Shown piece after piece: positions 1 through 11,000 of a stretch of 64,000 nucleotides of DNA. Numbering within the stretch: position 1 is the first letter of the stretch; each line of letters starts with the position of its first letter. The translations under genes and the position numbers were made by a program. This DNA comes from Branchiostoma floridae (lineage: Eukaryota > Chordata > Leptocardii > Amphioxiformes > Branchiostomatidae), in contig NC_049993.1 of the NCBI RefSeq assembly GCF_000003815.2, forward strand, positions 18,598,127 through 18,662,126, in the 5' to 3' direction. The notes beneath the pieces were generated by a model. It was not told the DNA's origin. It made no database searches and saw only the letters and a list, made by a program, of their open reading frames with translations.

Positions 1-10
1 CGTATCTACT

Positions 11-208
11 CTCCAAGCAGAGGTTTGGCTTCGGAAATTTTTTTACTTCTTTTTAGGCATTTTTATTTGGTTTCGTTTCTATTTTGTGCTGTTTTCTTTA
101 TGTCTTCCAGCCAAGGAAGACATCAAGATAACAGCACAAAATATAGAGTCCGATTTTTAAGAAACGCCAAGAAATTTTTAAGCCAGAGCGCCGAACCTCT
201 GCTTGGAG
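11..208. mobile_element. Short inverted-repeat transposon (MITE)
   Basis: The two ends are inverted copies of CTCCAAGCAGAGGTTYGGC (11-29 and about 190-208). The ends resemble those of the elements at 15468-15644 and 61412-61586 (CTCCAAGCAGA core), so they may share a transposase source. No coding capacity is seen. The left flank is too short to test for a target duplication. Confidence 0.6.
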
Positions 209-289
209 CTTACCTTAATTGCCCCCTTTCCAAAAATATGCAGTTCTACAATACAACTGTCGCACTGTGGCTAGTCTCTGCAGAAACAT

Positions 290-337
290 CCTCACACTCA
301 GGGTTGACAATCACGGCTGTCAACCCTGAGTGTGAGG
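290..337. repeat. Perfect 20-bp inverted repeat (hairpin)
   Basis: Arms at 290-309 and 318-337 are exact reverse complements (CCTCACACTCAGGGTTGACA) around the 8-nt loop ATCACGGC. No gene is apparent nearby, so a transcription terminator role is unlikely in this eukaryotic context; a transposon end or recent foldback is more plausible. Confidence 0.8.
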
Positions 338-1296
338 GTGTGCAGAAATAGATCAAGTCATTCCTTTCCCAAATTTCCCAATTTCAAAGTTAGGACTTAC
401 TTTCCCCGTCTAAAAACGCCATCCCTAAATTACCACCCGGGTTGCAGTAATCTTCCTCAACAAACATTGACAGTCCCTACCTGACCGAAGATCTACCTTC
501 TCTATCAGTATTCTATTGAGATTGAGATTCTCTAGAAACTCAGTACTGACTGAGATTTTGGCAAAGTTGCCTTTGTAAGTTTCACAAAATTTGTTCAAGT
601 TGAAAGGTCAACGGCCTGTTCTACTACAAGTAAGGGGTGTGCATGATAGGCGAGACCATTCTGGCCAACGGGATGGTAATTGGAAAAATCGGACATTGGC
701 GATAGTCAAACAAATATCTTTTACCTTTGCCAATTTTGTTCTGATTTCAGTAGCATTTGTACGTATGTAACGTTATCTGCAGACAAAATAAAGACCTTGA
801 AATGACTAGATGGACCCCTGTTATAGTACTGACGGCTTGTTATAGGTCTTATAGTACTGCAGTGAAACGTACGGTTTTGATATATTTTTACTGTGAATTA
901 AATGTATTCGTATGTTATTAGATATTTCTATTCGAAACTAAAACTCATTGAACTTGGTTCCAAATTAGAAGATTATGTGCTTTATCTGTGTTGATTGTGG
1001 AGCTCATTATTGTGGGAGCCGCGTTGGCATGTTGCATTTCGTTTCTCACCAAAATAATAAAAAGTTATTTGCAAAGTTTTTGCTTGTCCCTAGTGTTTAT
1101 TTTGAGCATTATTGTACACAAAACACAAGAAAAGAAACACTCGTTCTGCGTTTTGTCTCAAAAGCAGATCTGTCATGTTTTTTTAGAGAAATAGTATGCA
1201 AAAAGTAACGTTAGCTGATAAACTACATGAAAACTATATGAAATAGATTTGATACATTGATGTATGCCAATTACTGCAGTAAACGAATCTCTTTTA
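338..1296. other. Intergenic DNA, no supported gene
   Basis: AT-rich sequence with only short, poorly coding open frames on either strand. No repeat, RNA gene or conserved protein could be recognised. Confidence 0.5.
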
Positions 1297-1328
1297 AAAC
1301 AAGGAGCTTTTATAAAAGCTCCTTGTTT
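1297..1328. repeat. Perfect 32-bp palindrome
   Basis: AAACAAGGAGCTTTTA is followed immediately by its reverse complement with no loop. It is one of several perfect foldbacks in the first 5.5 kb of the window. Confidence 0.75.
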
Positions 1329-1897
1329 AAAATGATTACGAAACGAGCAAAAAGTCGTAAGGGAATCTAGCAGATTCCATACACAGCACGTCTGCTTGAA
1401 CTAGATGTAGAATGAATAAAGTTCAGGGTAGCCCACGTCAATATGAAAGGTTACCTCAGGACATAACAGGTTTGCTCAATCGTAAACTGATGACGTCAGG
1501 GTCAACCTTAGGCGGATGTTTGTTACCATGAACGTTACATTGTACTTTTAGTGATAATGTAACCCTAAATCCTCAGAAAAACGGATAAGGTTTTTTTTGT
1601 GGTGGGGGGGGGGGGTATGTATATACGCGGAGATATTTTATCTTATATATCTTATATACGCGGACATATTTTATCTTATGGTTTGCATAAAAGTTCATCA
1701 AAGTTGGTAAATTGGGCGTGCAAGGATGTACAAAACATTTTACGTATAATCCCTCGTATCTGCTTGAAGTTTAAAGTTCATTTTAATACTCACCCTGGTT
1801 GATAAAGGGTAAGGTCAACCCGGTCCAAAGGTAAAGGTGATCACAGCACGAAATCTGGTATTTAAGCAAGCTTAAACTCAACGTAAACGCGACGTTT

Positions 1898-2275
1898 CTG
1901 CACCCTTTCCGCAACTTAACGACATCTATCCGCGAACGTAAAGATCCCCTTTAATGTTACCTTTACGTTGGCACTTATATGTACTTATATGCACTCCTCA
2001 CGTGCCTTTCCGCAACTATTAGACGCTTAAAGGCGTCGTTAATGACAGTTTTTCGTAACCTATACGGGAGGAAAGTATGCGTTTATTAAGACCTTTCTGC
2101 ACCCTTAACGACATCTATCCGTGAACGTAAAGATTCCCTTTAATGCACTTATATGTACGTTTCGGCACTCCTTCACGTGCCTTTCCGCAACTATTAGACG
2201 CTTAAAGGCGTCGTTAATGACAGTTTTTCGTAACCTATACGGGCGGAAAGCACGCGTTTCTTAAGACCTTTCCGT
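1898..2275. repeat. Two tandem ~190-bp repeat units
   Basis: CGACATCTATCCGYGAACG recurs at about 1919 and 2109, and CGCAACTATTAGACGCTTAAA at about 2011 and 2187, followed each time by the same block ending in CCTATACGGG. The units contain repeated CCTTTCCG words that also pepper 2280-5850, so this is probably the edge of the same repeat-derived region as the satellite at 3930-5470. Confidence 0.7.
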
Positions 2276-2279
2276 GATC

Positions 2280-3341
2280 TTTTGACCACATTTACAGTCG
2301 ATTTCCGTCACGATTTCCCCACGTTTATGTGTCGTTTACACACCCTGAAAGGCACGCGAAGAAGTGCAGAAACGTACTTATCCGAACTCTTTCCGTGATC
2401 TTTCCTTGGACTATAGTTGTCATTTATTTTTAGTAAAGGCGGCGTAAGTTTAAACCTTTCCGCATCTTTAGGTAGGCTTTATGTGTTTTGTGTGGCTTAA
2501 ATTGGAACTTTTGCATCGGGTATGCGTGTCTTATTTGGTGTGAATCATACCTACACCGGTATCTATGGCTTTGCCGTCTAAACTATCTTGTGAGTCCAAT
2601 TGTGGACTTGGATTGGTCGACCGAGGGAACAATCGGTGTACAATATCCATGCACGAATCTCCGCTACATTTAAGTCCACAATTTGGAGTCCAGTGTCGGG
2701 CGATACGCCTGGAAAGACATCATTTCAAGCAGCATAGTTCCATCTGGCCATCACATTAGGAAAAATCCGCTGAGATTACCGAAGACGGGTACTGTTTTGT
2801 GATGAACAGGCCGTGCTCTCCATATCTCCGCCAGCTTATGCTGGTCAAGATGACACAGTCTTGAATTCACCCTGAGTTGTGCCCCTTTGAAGACTCTCCA
2901 ACATACTCCGTTTCTGGCAAGCCTTGAGTGTCCTATGGTTATGTCCGTTCCGTCCTGTAGTTCCGTTCGAATCCATTTGCGGCAAAGCCACGCCGATAAT
3001 CCGTGTGTTGAAACGGATCCAAGGCTCCTTCTTGACTTGTCCCGAAACAGACGCCCTGCAAACTGGTTTCTTCTATAAATTATGGTATATTCGTTAGGTT
3101 TAAAAAACCCACCTTTGTCTGTCATTGGATAACGCCCTATCACATGACTGGCCTCTTCTGGGAGCTGCTAATTAGAAATTCAATGCCGCGTTGTTCGTTA
3201 TTCATAGTTGACGGCGAATAAATTTGAATTTGATAAACACCATCCCCTTTGTACGCTGTTTAGCCAATGTTAAGCTAAACACAACTGTTACCACACTAGA
3301 AAATACCAGCCTTTCTGGGAGAACGTGATTATTGCTTGTAG
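2280..3341. other. Repeat-flavoured intergenic DNA
   Basis: Continuation of the CCTTTCCG-rich sequence. A 130-codon minus-strand open frame (2751-3143) is present, but it has no recognisable domain or neighbouring splice structure, so it is not called a gene. Confidence 0.4.
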
Positions 3342-3453
3342 NNNNNNNNNNNNNNNNNNNNNNNNNNNNNNNNNNNNNNNNNNNNNNNNNNNNNNNNNNN
3401 NNNNNNNNNNNNNNNNNNNNNNNNNNNNNNNNNNNNNNNNNNNNNNNNNNNNN
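3342..3453. other. Assembly gap (112 N)
   Basis: Run of N. It interrupts a candidate minus-strand exon on its right side. Confidence 0.99.
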
Positions 3454-3602
3454 CGTCGGGATGCCAAGCTGCAAGGCACAGCCACCCGCGAGCGACATAG
3501 TGCACAGGCCGCCCAGTACTAGTCCTCTTACCCTGAACGGGAACATGCCGTAATTATGACCACCAATCTTCGGGGGCATGTACCCAGTCCTCCCGGCGAC
3601 TG
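3454..3602 (-). CDS. Candidate exon of an unidentified membrane protein, truncated by gap
   Basis: On the minus strand an acceptor-like TTGAAAGGAAACAACAG is followed by about 49 open codons that run into the assembly gap. The reading includes GYMPPKIGGHNYGMF, then a hydrophobic glycine-rich stretch (about 20 residues, LVLGGLCTMSLAGG core) that could be a membrane helix. I do not recognise the family. It could belong to the same minus-strand gene as the exons at 6432-7362 or to another gene. The call rests on an open frame, a plausible acceptor and protein-like composition only. Confidence 0.33.
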
Positions 3603-3929
3603 TTGTTTCCTTTCAACAAGGAGGTTAAATATTTAATTTCCTTGCTTTCAACGCTACCTCTCCAACATCTTTTTCTGTAACTATCAATCTCCACCTCTGT
3701 AAAGAAAGTTCAGAGAGTTTTCTGAAAAATAAGCTCAAAGGCAAAGGTAACGGAACGATATCGGTAACATACGATACTACTGTAAAAAATAAACGCTACC
3801 TTTCCGACATCTTTCTTGCACCTGTACATAGCATCTTTTTGTGTAAAGTGAGCTCAATGGTAACGTAAAGACATTGGAAAGATACCATATGTTCCATGAG
3901 GATATTTTGATTTTCCTGGTTTCGTCAAA

Positions 3930-5470
3930 CACGCTAACACAGAATGAGTTATTCAGGCGAAGTCGCTACTTTAGTGAGAGGCGCATATGGTATATTGAGC
4001 GGAAAATACTCGTAATTTGGTAAAAGCAATGCCTCTTTTAAGAATAATAATTAACGCTACATTTCCGTTTGCACCTACACATTCCAAAAATTGTATCTGC
4101 TATATGTAAGTTTTAACCAGCAGCAAATGTTGCTTATCTTGGTTAAACTCAACACGTTAACACAGCAGGGGCTATTCAGGCGAAGCTGCTGCGTTAGTGA
4201 GGGCGCATGTGGTATATTGAGCGGAAAATAATGCCTCTTCTTCAAATAATGATTAACGCTACCTTTCCGACATCTTTTTTCCACCTATACATAAAAGGGG
4301 GGAGGTTTGCTTAAACCTCCCCCCTTTTATGTAAAGTCAGCTCAAATGTAACGGAAAGACATCGGAAAGATTGTATCTGTTATATGTAGCTTTCACAAAG
4401 GAGATTTACTTTTCTTGGTTAAACTTAACACGCAAACACTATTCATTTGAAGCCGCTGCTTTAGTGAACGGCGCATGTGGTATATTGAGCGGAAAATACT
4501 CTTAATTTGGTAAAAGCAATGCCTCTTCTTCAAATAATAATTAACGCTACCTTTCCGACATCTTTTTTCCACCTATACATAAAAGGGGGGAGGTTTGCTT
4601 AAACCTCCCCCCTTTTATGTAAAGTCAGCTCAAATGTAACGGAAAGACATCGGAAAGATTGTATCTTTTATATGTAGCTTTCACACAGGACGAGATTTGC
4701 TTTTCTTTGTTAAACTTAACACGCAAACACAGCAGGTGCTATTCATTTGAAGCCGCTGCTTTAGTAAGCGACGCATGTGGTATATTGAGCGGAAAATACT
4801 CTTAATTTGGTAAAAGTAATGCCTCTTCTTCAAGTAATGATTAACGCTACTTTTCCGACACCTTTTTTCCACCTATACATAAAAGGGGGGAGGTTTGCTT
4901 AAACCTCCCCCCTTTTATGTAAAGTCAGCTCAAATGTAACGGAAAGACATCGGAAAGATTGTATCTGTTATATGTAACTTTCACAAAGGAGATTTGCTTT
5001 TCTTGGTTAAACTTAACACGCAAACACTATTCATTTGAAGCCGCTGCTTAAGTAAACGGCGCATGTGGTATATTGAGCGGAAAATACTCTTAATTTGGTA
5101 AAAGCAATGCCTCTTCTTCAAGTAATGATTAACGCTACCTTTCCGACATCTTTTTTCCGCCTATACATAAAAGGGGGGAGGTTTGCTTAAACCTCCCCCC
5201 TTTTATGTAAAGTCAGCTCAAATGTAACGGAAAGATATCGGAAAGATTGTATCTGTTATATGTAGCTTTCACACAGGATATTTACTTTTCTTGGTTAAAC
5301 TAAACACGCAAACACAGCAGGAGCTATTCATTTGAAGCCGCTGCTTTATTGAACGGCGCATGTGGTATATTGAGCGGAAAATACTCTTAATTTGGTAAAA
5401 GCAATGCCTCTTCTTAGAAATAAACGCTACCATACCTATACATAAAAGGGGGAGATCTCCATAGACCTAT
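3930..5470. repeat. ~290-bp satellite carrying a perfect palindrome
   Basis: The marker GTATATTGAGCGGAAAAT occurs at about 3990, 4212, 4480, 4780, 5069 and 5365, a spacing of 222-300 bp, and the remaining unit sequence is shared. Four units contain the same 44-nt palindrome (4289-4332, 4577-4620, 4877-4920, 5165-5208), with arms ACATAAAAGGGGGGAGGTTT and a 4-nt GCTT loop. A decayed palindrome half lies at about 5440-5456. Short minus-strand open frames within the units are by-products of the repeat. Confidence 0.9.
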
Positions 5471-6193
5471 ACTGATAAGAGTATGTAAAATGAGATCAAT
5501 TGTAACGGAAGGGCAATGAAAATACATCATCTCCTATTGGTAATTTCCACCTTAGAGAACCACGAAAATAAAAAAAAAGGCGAAGGTTAACTGATTGTAT
5601 GTGAACGTATGGTCGGTTCAAAGCCTGTAGATGTTTTCTGTACATAAGCAATACCCGTTTCATATACGGCGCATATAAGGATGCTTAAAGGTTATGGAAA
5701 GATATTACATGTATTTAATCTGCCTTAACGAATACGGAAAGGTTACGGAAATGTAAAACCATGGTTTCCGTGGTCTTTACGATACCGTAAACTCTGCGGA
5801 AATATTTTCCCACCTTTAGGCTACATTTAAGTATCTCGGAAAGTATGCTTAAATATTCGTTTTCGTGCTGTGGATGTAAACAGAGTTTTGACGGGCAACA
5901 CACGTACACCAAGGATGTTTGTGTACACAGAATGTCAGTTTTAATAGTAACACACATTCGAACGCGACGCTCACGTCACAAGAAGTCAGAAATAAAATTT
6001 ACTTCTCCGTCAGTCTTAGCAGGTCCTCTCTTTTCAACGGCCTTAAACGTAGTACTACGTATGATACAATCACTGAAAATACAAACATATCTTCTACAAA
6101 CAGTTCAAGTAGAGAAACGTCCCCTTCTATCAGGTGGTGTGTAGTTTCTTATATACCGGCATTTCCTCGCCTGCTCCCAAGCAGACGCCACAC
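5471..6193. other. Intergenic DNA up to an assembly gap
   Basis: Still scattered with CGGAAAG/CTTTCCG words. Open frames crossing 5715-6193 are short, and one depends on the gap for its length. No gene is supported. Confidence 0.4.
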
Positions 6194-6431
6194 NNNNNNN
6201 NNNNNNNNNNNNNNNNNNNNNNNNNNNNNNNNNNNNNNNNNNNNNNNNNNNNNNNNNNNNNNNNNNNNNNNNNNNNNNNNNNNNNNNNNNNNNNNNNNNN
6301 NNNNNNNNNNNNNNNNNNNNNNNNNNNNNNNNNNNNNNNNNNNNNNNNNNNNNNNNNNNNNNNNNNNNNNNNNNNNNNNNNNNNNNNNNNNNNNNNNNNN
6401 NNNNNNNNNNNNNNNNNNNNNNNNNNNNNNN
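6194..6431. other. Assembly gap (238 N)
   Basis: Run of N, interrupting the minus-strand exon at 6432-6983. Confidence 0.99.
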
Positions 6432-7362
6432 CACGCGAGATTTGACGCCATCTGACAATTTCATTGGTAGATCCGTCTTCGAACAGCCCTCCGGAAACAC
6501 CGAATCAGTTGAATCGCACTGTTTGCCTGATACGCGTTGACCAGGCTTTACTCTAAGCATTTCATTAGCATATAATTCAGTAACTAGAGGTGTATACGAT
6601 GTCTTTTCACTCTCTTCCGGATCTGAAAGGTCATTCTGGCTGTGCTCTGACTGAAAGGTGCTGAGACTGTCTATGGACGCTGCCCTTTCACGAGACATTC
6701 CCTGCAGGGTATCCGGGGAAGGCACGGGTAAGAAAGGGTCTGTGTTTGACAATGACAAAGACCTTGGTCGGCGTACCACTCTTTCGCCAGGCGTAGTCTT
6801 TATACTAGCCAATGTCTTGGCCTTACATCGTTTTGATAATTTGTATGCACTTTCTGTAACGTTGTCAGCGGTCGACTCTGTGCTTGAGGCAGGCGGGCTG
6901 CCAGGTAATACATACTGCGACAGTGGAGTGTTCTGTTCTTGTCTAATGGAAGCAGGCCTCATTGAATCAAAACAACTTGACACCTGTTAAAAGATAAGAT
7001 CGTTTAGTATCAGGACAACAATCTTTGTAATCAGCTGTGAAAAATTTCATTTTTACTGTAGATTGCCCTTTGTAACAGAGCGATAGAAGCATTCTATTCG
7101 GCTCTTCCTCATTTCAGATGCGAATAAATGTTAAAGAGAAATCATATTCCTTACAGCCTTCAATTTACCGATCTAGGGTGACGTGGCTACATTTTTAGAA
7201 TAGGCGAAAATGTACCTGTGTTTCTCGGGAGTAAGTAGTCCTGGCCAGTGACAGAAATTCGACCTCACAGTCGTCACCATGTTCGTCGGTCACCACAATA
7301 CCCGTCGGTAAACGTAGCCCCTGATTCGTCGTCCCGGATACCGTCCGAGCCCTCAGCTCCAT
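6432..7362 (-). CDS. Unidentified serine-rich protein, two exons, partial
   Basis: Two minus-strand exons join in phase 0. The first runs from the gap edge (a possible start ATG at 7362-7360) to a donor CACAG|GTACAT at 7216. The second starts at 6983 after the acceptor TTTTAACAG and runs open for about 184 codons into the gap at 6431. The protein is hydrophilic and rich in Ser, Thr, Pro and Glu, with basophilic kinase-like sites (RRPRSLSLS, RERAASIDS) and an acidic stretch (NDLSDPEESEK); it is probably a disordered regulatory tail. I do not recognise the family. The upstream end lies in or beyond the gap at 7366, so this gene is arranged head-to-head with the plus-strand CTH gene. Confidence 0.55.
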
Positions 7363-7365
7363 CTG

Positions 7366-7703
7366 NNNNNNNNNNNNNNNNNNNNNNNNNNNNNNNNNNN
7401 NNNNNNNNNNNNNNNNNNNNNNNNNNNNNNNNNNNNNNNNNNNNNNNNNNNNNNNNNNNNNNNNNNNNNNNNNNNNNNNNNNNNNNNNNNNNNNNNNNNN
7501 NNNNNNNNNNNNNNNNNNNNNNNNNNNNNNNNNNNNNNNNNNNNNNNNNNNNNNNNNNNNNNNNNNNNNNNNNNNNNNNNNNNNNNNNNNNNNNNNNNNN
7601 NNNNNNNNNNNNNNNNNNNNNNNNNNNNNNNNNNNNNNNNNNNNNNNNNNNNNNNNNNNNNNNNNNNNNNNNNNNNNNNNNNNNNNNNNNNNNNNNNNNN
7701 NNN
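7366..7703. other. Assembly gap (338 N)
   Basis: Run of N. It covers the likely divergent promoter between the unidentified minus-strand gene and CTH. Confidence 0.99.
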
Positions 7704-7719
7704 AAAGTCAAGTAAATGC

Positions 7720-8030
7720 GTCACATGACCAAGCTCCACCTTTGCTCCGCCCCCTTTGAAAATATTTGCCGATCATGGCAGTCTTATGATTTTGTCTTCG
7801 CTACCCAAGCATTTTCTCTAAACCTATTGTTTCTAGCTTAAGACATCGTGTGCAGGTATGTCCATAGCTTTCTTGAGACTCTGTTACAACCGTCGATCGG
7901 CCACAAAACTGTCAGAATTCGGTAAAATCTGTTGTTATTTTTCATCGTTTGGTGGGAACTCTGAAAACCTTTCCCGCGTTTTCCGGCCCCGTGACCCAGC
8001 TTTGACCCTGACGTCATCATACGTCATCGG
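7720..8030 (+). promoter_or_regulatory. CTH upstream region with E-box, GC-box and CRE motifs
   Basis: The region contains CACATG in GTCACATGACC (about 7719-7730), a GC box CCGCCCCC (about 7748) and a perfect CRE TGACGTCA at 8009-8016, followed by a CRE-like TACGTCAT at 8020-8027. The CRE pair lies 50-70 bp before the preferred CTH start codon. CRE/ATF-type sites fit a gene known to respond to amino-acid stress through ATF4 in vertebrates; that link is inference. The transcription start is unknown, and if it lies upstream of 7858 these sites would be transcribed. Confidence 0.45.
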
Positions 8031-8079
8031 ACACACCCCCTCTCCTTCCCCCGACACCGGATTTGCCACATTTTCCAAC

Positions 8080-11000
8080 ATGGCTGCGAACAAAAACGGT
8101 TGCATCGACGGAGACAACGACGGGTTTCTCCCGGCCTTCCCTCACTTCGGGACCGACGCAATCCACGCTGGACAGGACCCTGAACAGTGGAACTCTAAAG
8201 CCGTTATCCCGCCAATTTCCTTGGCAACGACCTTCAAGCAAAAAGCTCCGGGACAGCACTCGGTAAGTCGCCGGTAACGTTAGTAGCAGACGACATTTTT
8301 GTTGTGTAAGAATTTTTGTGGGAAGAAAGAGTGACTTTGCAAAATCGTATGAATTATGTTACACTAGGTTGTGGTCCTAAACTGTTCTCTTTCGATTAGA
8401 TTCAATAAAAACTGGATCCCTGAAATAAGATAGATGGAAAACCGTACTACGATTGATCTGTGTGTGAAATGAAAAATTATGTGTGTAACCGGCCTTATGG
8501 TGAAAGGCACATGGTGGCCTTTGGTGATTATGTTACATCTGTCGACCTGTATTAAAGTCACACCTAAGTACTAGTAAAGGCTTCGTATCGAAGTTGTGCC
8601 CAAAATAATCGAAAAAAAGAGGTACCAACCATATACAAAGACAGGAACACATGAAAAGGAAGAAGAACAACAATTGAAACACCTCCAATTTCCTGAAGGA
8701 AAAAGAAAACTTGTACTAAATTCTAGTCGTCACGATGGGTGTTTTCTTATTCTATCAGCATCCCCATATTGTTGTAACGGTACATTAGGATTGCTGAAAC
8801 AGTCTGAGCAAAATTGGCTTAGGAGTTGTTTGTGGTCCTGTCAGACATCTGTGTTTTGAGTTTTAGCTGGCCCGATGAGGTTAACCTCCTTGGCTTACCA
8901 TAATTACTAGTATGTGTACCCCTTGGCCATGTGACCCTTGCATGACTGATCAGGCCCTTTTGTTGTCTGTCTCTCACACTGGAGTTTGTCCATATGGCTT
9001 CTTGCTCATTTTGTGAGCCTTTCAAAACAGCCCTGAAATCTTTGGTTCTGCTCCAAAACTGTGTGGGAACCAATATTGGAGTATAGGTTACCTACACCTC
9101 CTTGACGTGTATTTTTAAAGGACTTTTCATTACAGGGATTATATTTTTTCACATGATAATTTTCCATCCTCTCCTTATGATTTGGATCATATTTGGTAAA
9201 GCAGTACGGTGCAACATTACATATGCACTTTTAGTCACAAATCTAGAGAAAGGGGACCGGTATACTCTGCTTTTCTGTCCCATCATCATCAGACATAAAA
9301 TTTTCAAAGAAAGGAGATCAGTTATGCATTTGGGTCCTCCATCAAGTACTTATGGCATCATTGATTTAACGCCTCAAGGCACCCACTACAATCTATTGAA
9401 ATGCAAGGCTGTGTTTCCCCCTTGGCCTCTCTTGGTTAACTTAAATCACTGTCATTGTTCTAGATTAGATTAGACACATTCTACATTGTTCTTCACTTTA
9501 TGTCCACCCCTGTCATGTTACCTGCAATTAGCCCTCAGGGAAGTAAACTTTTTTTCTTATTGTTGTCCTGCCCTCCAACACACCCCTAACACACCTACTG
9601 TGCAAAGGTGATGAAAACAATCTCCTTATCTAATTATGCACAGCTACTTCCTACCACCATCTGTTAGACTTCACACTTGTAATTCATTTCACAAAGGAAA
9701 CTGCATGGGGGGTAATGCATTTTCTCAGCACTCATTAGGAAAATTCATAAATGCCCCCAATTTATTGACCCACGCAAACACTCTTACGTACAAATGTACT
9801 TGTTATCAATTTTTATTAGAGGTCCAATCACAAATTACTTGAAATGAAGGCAGCAGATCATTCCATACTTTTACGGAAAAATGCAGTGCAGACCTTAGTA
9901 CTACATTGTATAAATGCATTTAAGTTTTCGGGGATTTACTTTCACGGCAGTGGGAAAATGGAGTGTTTGCGGTGGTTTTAAATTCGCGGTAGCGCCATAG
10001 ACTGTAGTCACATACTATCATGGTAAAAATGTTCGCAGTGGTTTTTAAGTTTGCGGTGAAGTGGCCACTGCAAAAACCGCAAACATAAAACTACCGCGAA
10101 CATTTCTGCATTTACTGTATTTGGTAGTAGACCTCCATATGCTAGCAGGCTTTCTGCTTGACGTCATCTGAGAAGGGAAACAGATTAAAGCTTTCCCCAA
10201 TAGGATGTTTGCGCCCCTTATCTCGATAGCCGCTTTATCGATACCACCGTAACCGTGGCGACCTATTTGCTCTGTGGTGGAGTGTTTGGCCCGCCTCTTG
10301 ATATCAGGTCATGTGACTTGACATGAAGTAATGGGCTATTTGATCTCCAAGCAGATGTATGGAGAGCTGACGAGTGACAAAAGTCAAAACCATGCAAATC
10401 ACTTGTAAAAAGACAAATAAGAAAAGAGACAAAGACAAATAAAAAAAGAGACAGGGCCACTTGTTTCCTGAAAAGCAGTTTTAATAGTTTAAGTCCTTCC
10501 TTCACCAATTGGTGCATAGGGCTGCATCCATCTCCACTTCTGTAGCCCTTGGACCACACAACATTGTGCAATAACCACAGCAGGGGTCTAGTCCACCGGT
10601 CATGGCAAGTGTTTAACTACCATACTCTTTCCCAATAGCTGAATGCTAAAGCAGAGAAAGCAGCATGTACCATTTTTCAAGTCCTCAGTATGACACGGCT
10701 GGGGATCAAATTCACAACCTACAGACTGCAAGGGGAATACTCTAACCACTTGGCCATTGCACCAGAAGTAGCAAATATCTTTAAGTCAAATCTCATCTTC
10801 ATGTGTTTCTCACTTCTGCAGGGTTTTGAGTATTCCCGGGCAGGAAACCCCACACGGAACTGTCTGGAAGAATGCTTCGCAGCCTTGGAAAATGGCAAGC
10901 ATGGTGAGTAAGGCACAACATGCTTTTTGCTTTTGTTACCTTCAAATTTCCAAGTTGCGAAAATTCTTATCTTATTACTAGGGATAGCCGCTTTTTGTTG

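Noticed and set aside
2751-3143. 130-codon minus-strand open frame as a gene
   Set aside because: No recognisable domain, hydrophobic pattern, splice context or start context. It sits in repeat-rich DNA.
7858-8079. 74-residue N-terminal extension of CTH from an upstream in-frame ATG
   Set aside because: No family conservation. The start at 8080 gives the expected length and better initiation context, and CRE-like sites lie in between. A targeting role cannot be excluded without transcript data.
9102-9473. 123-codon open frame in CTH intron 1
   Set aside because: Its composition is like surrounding AT-rich intron, it has no homology I can recognise, and it lies inside a spliced intron.
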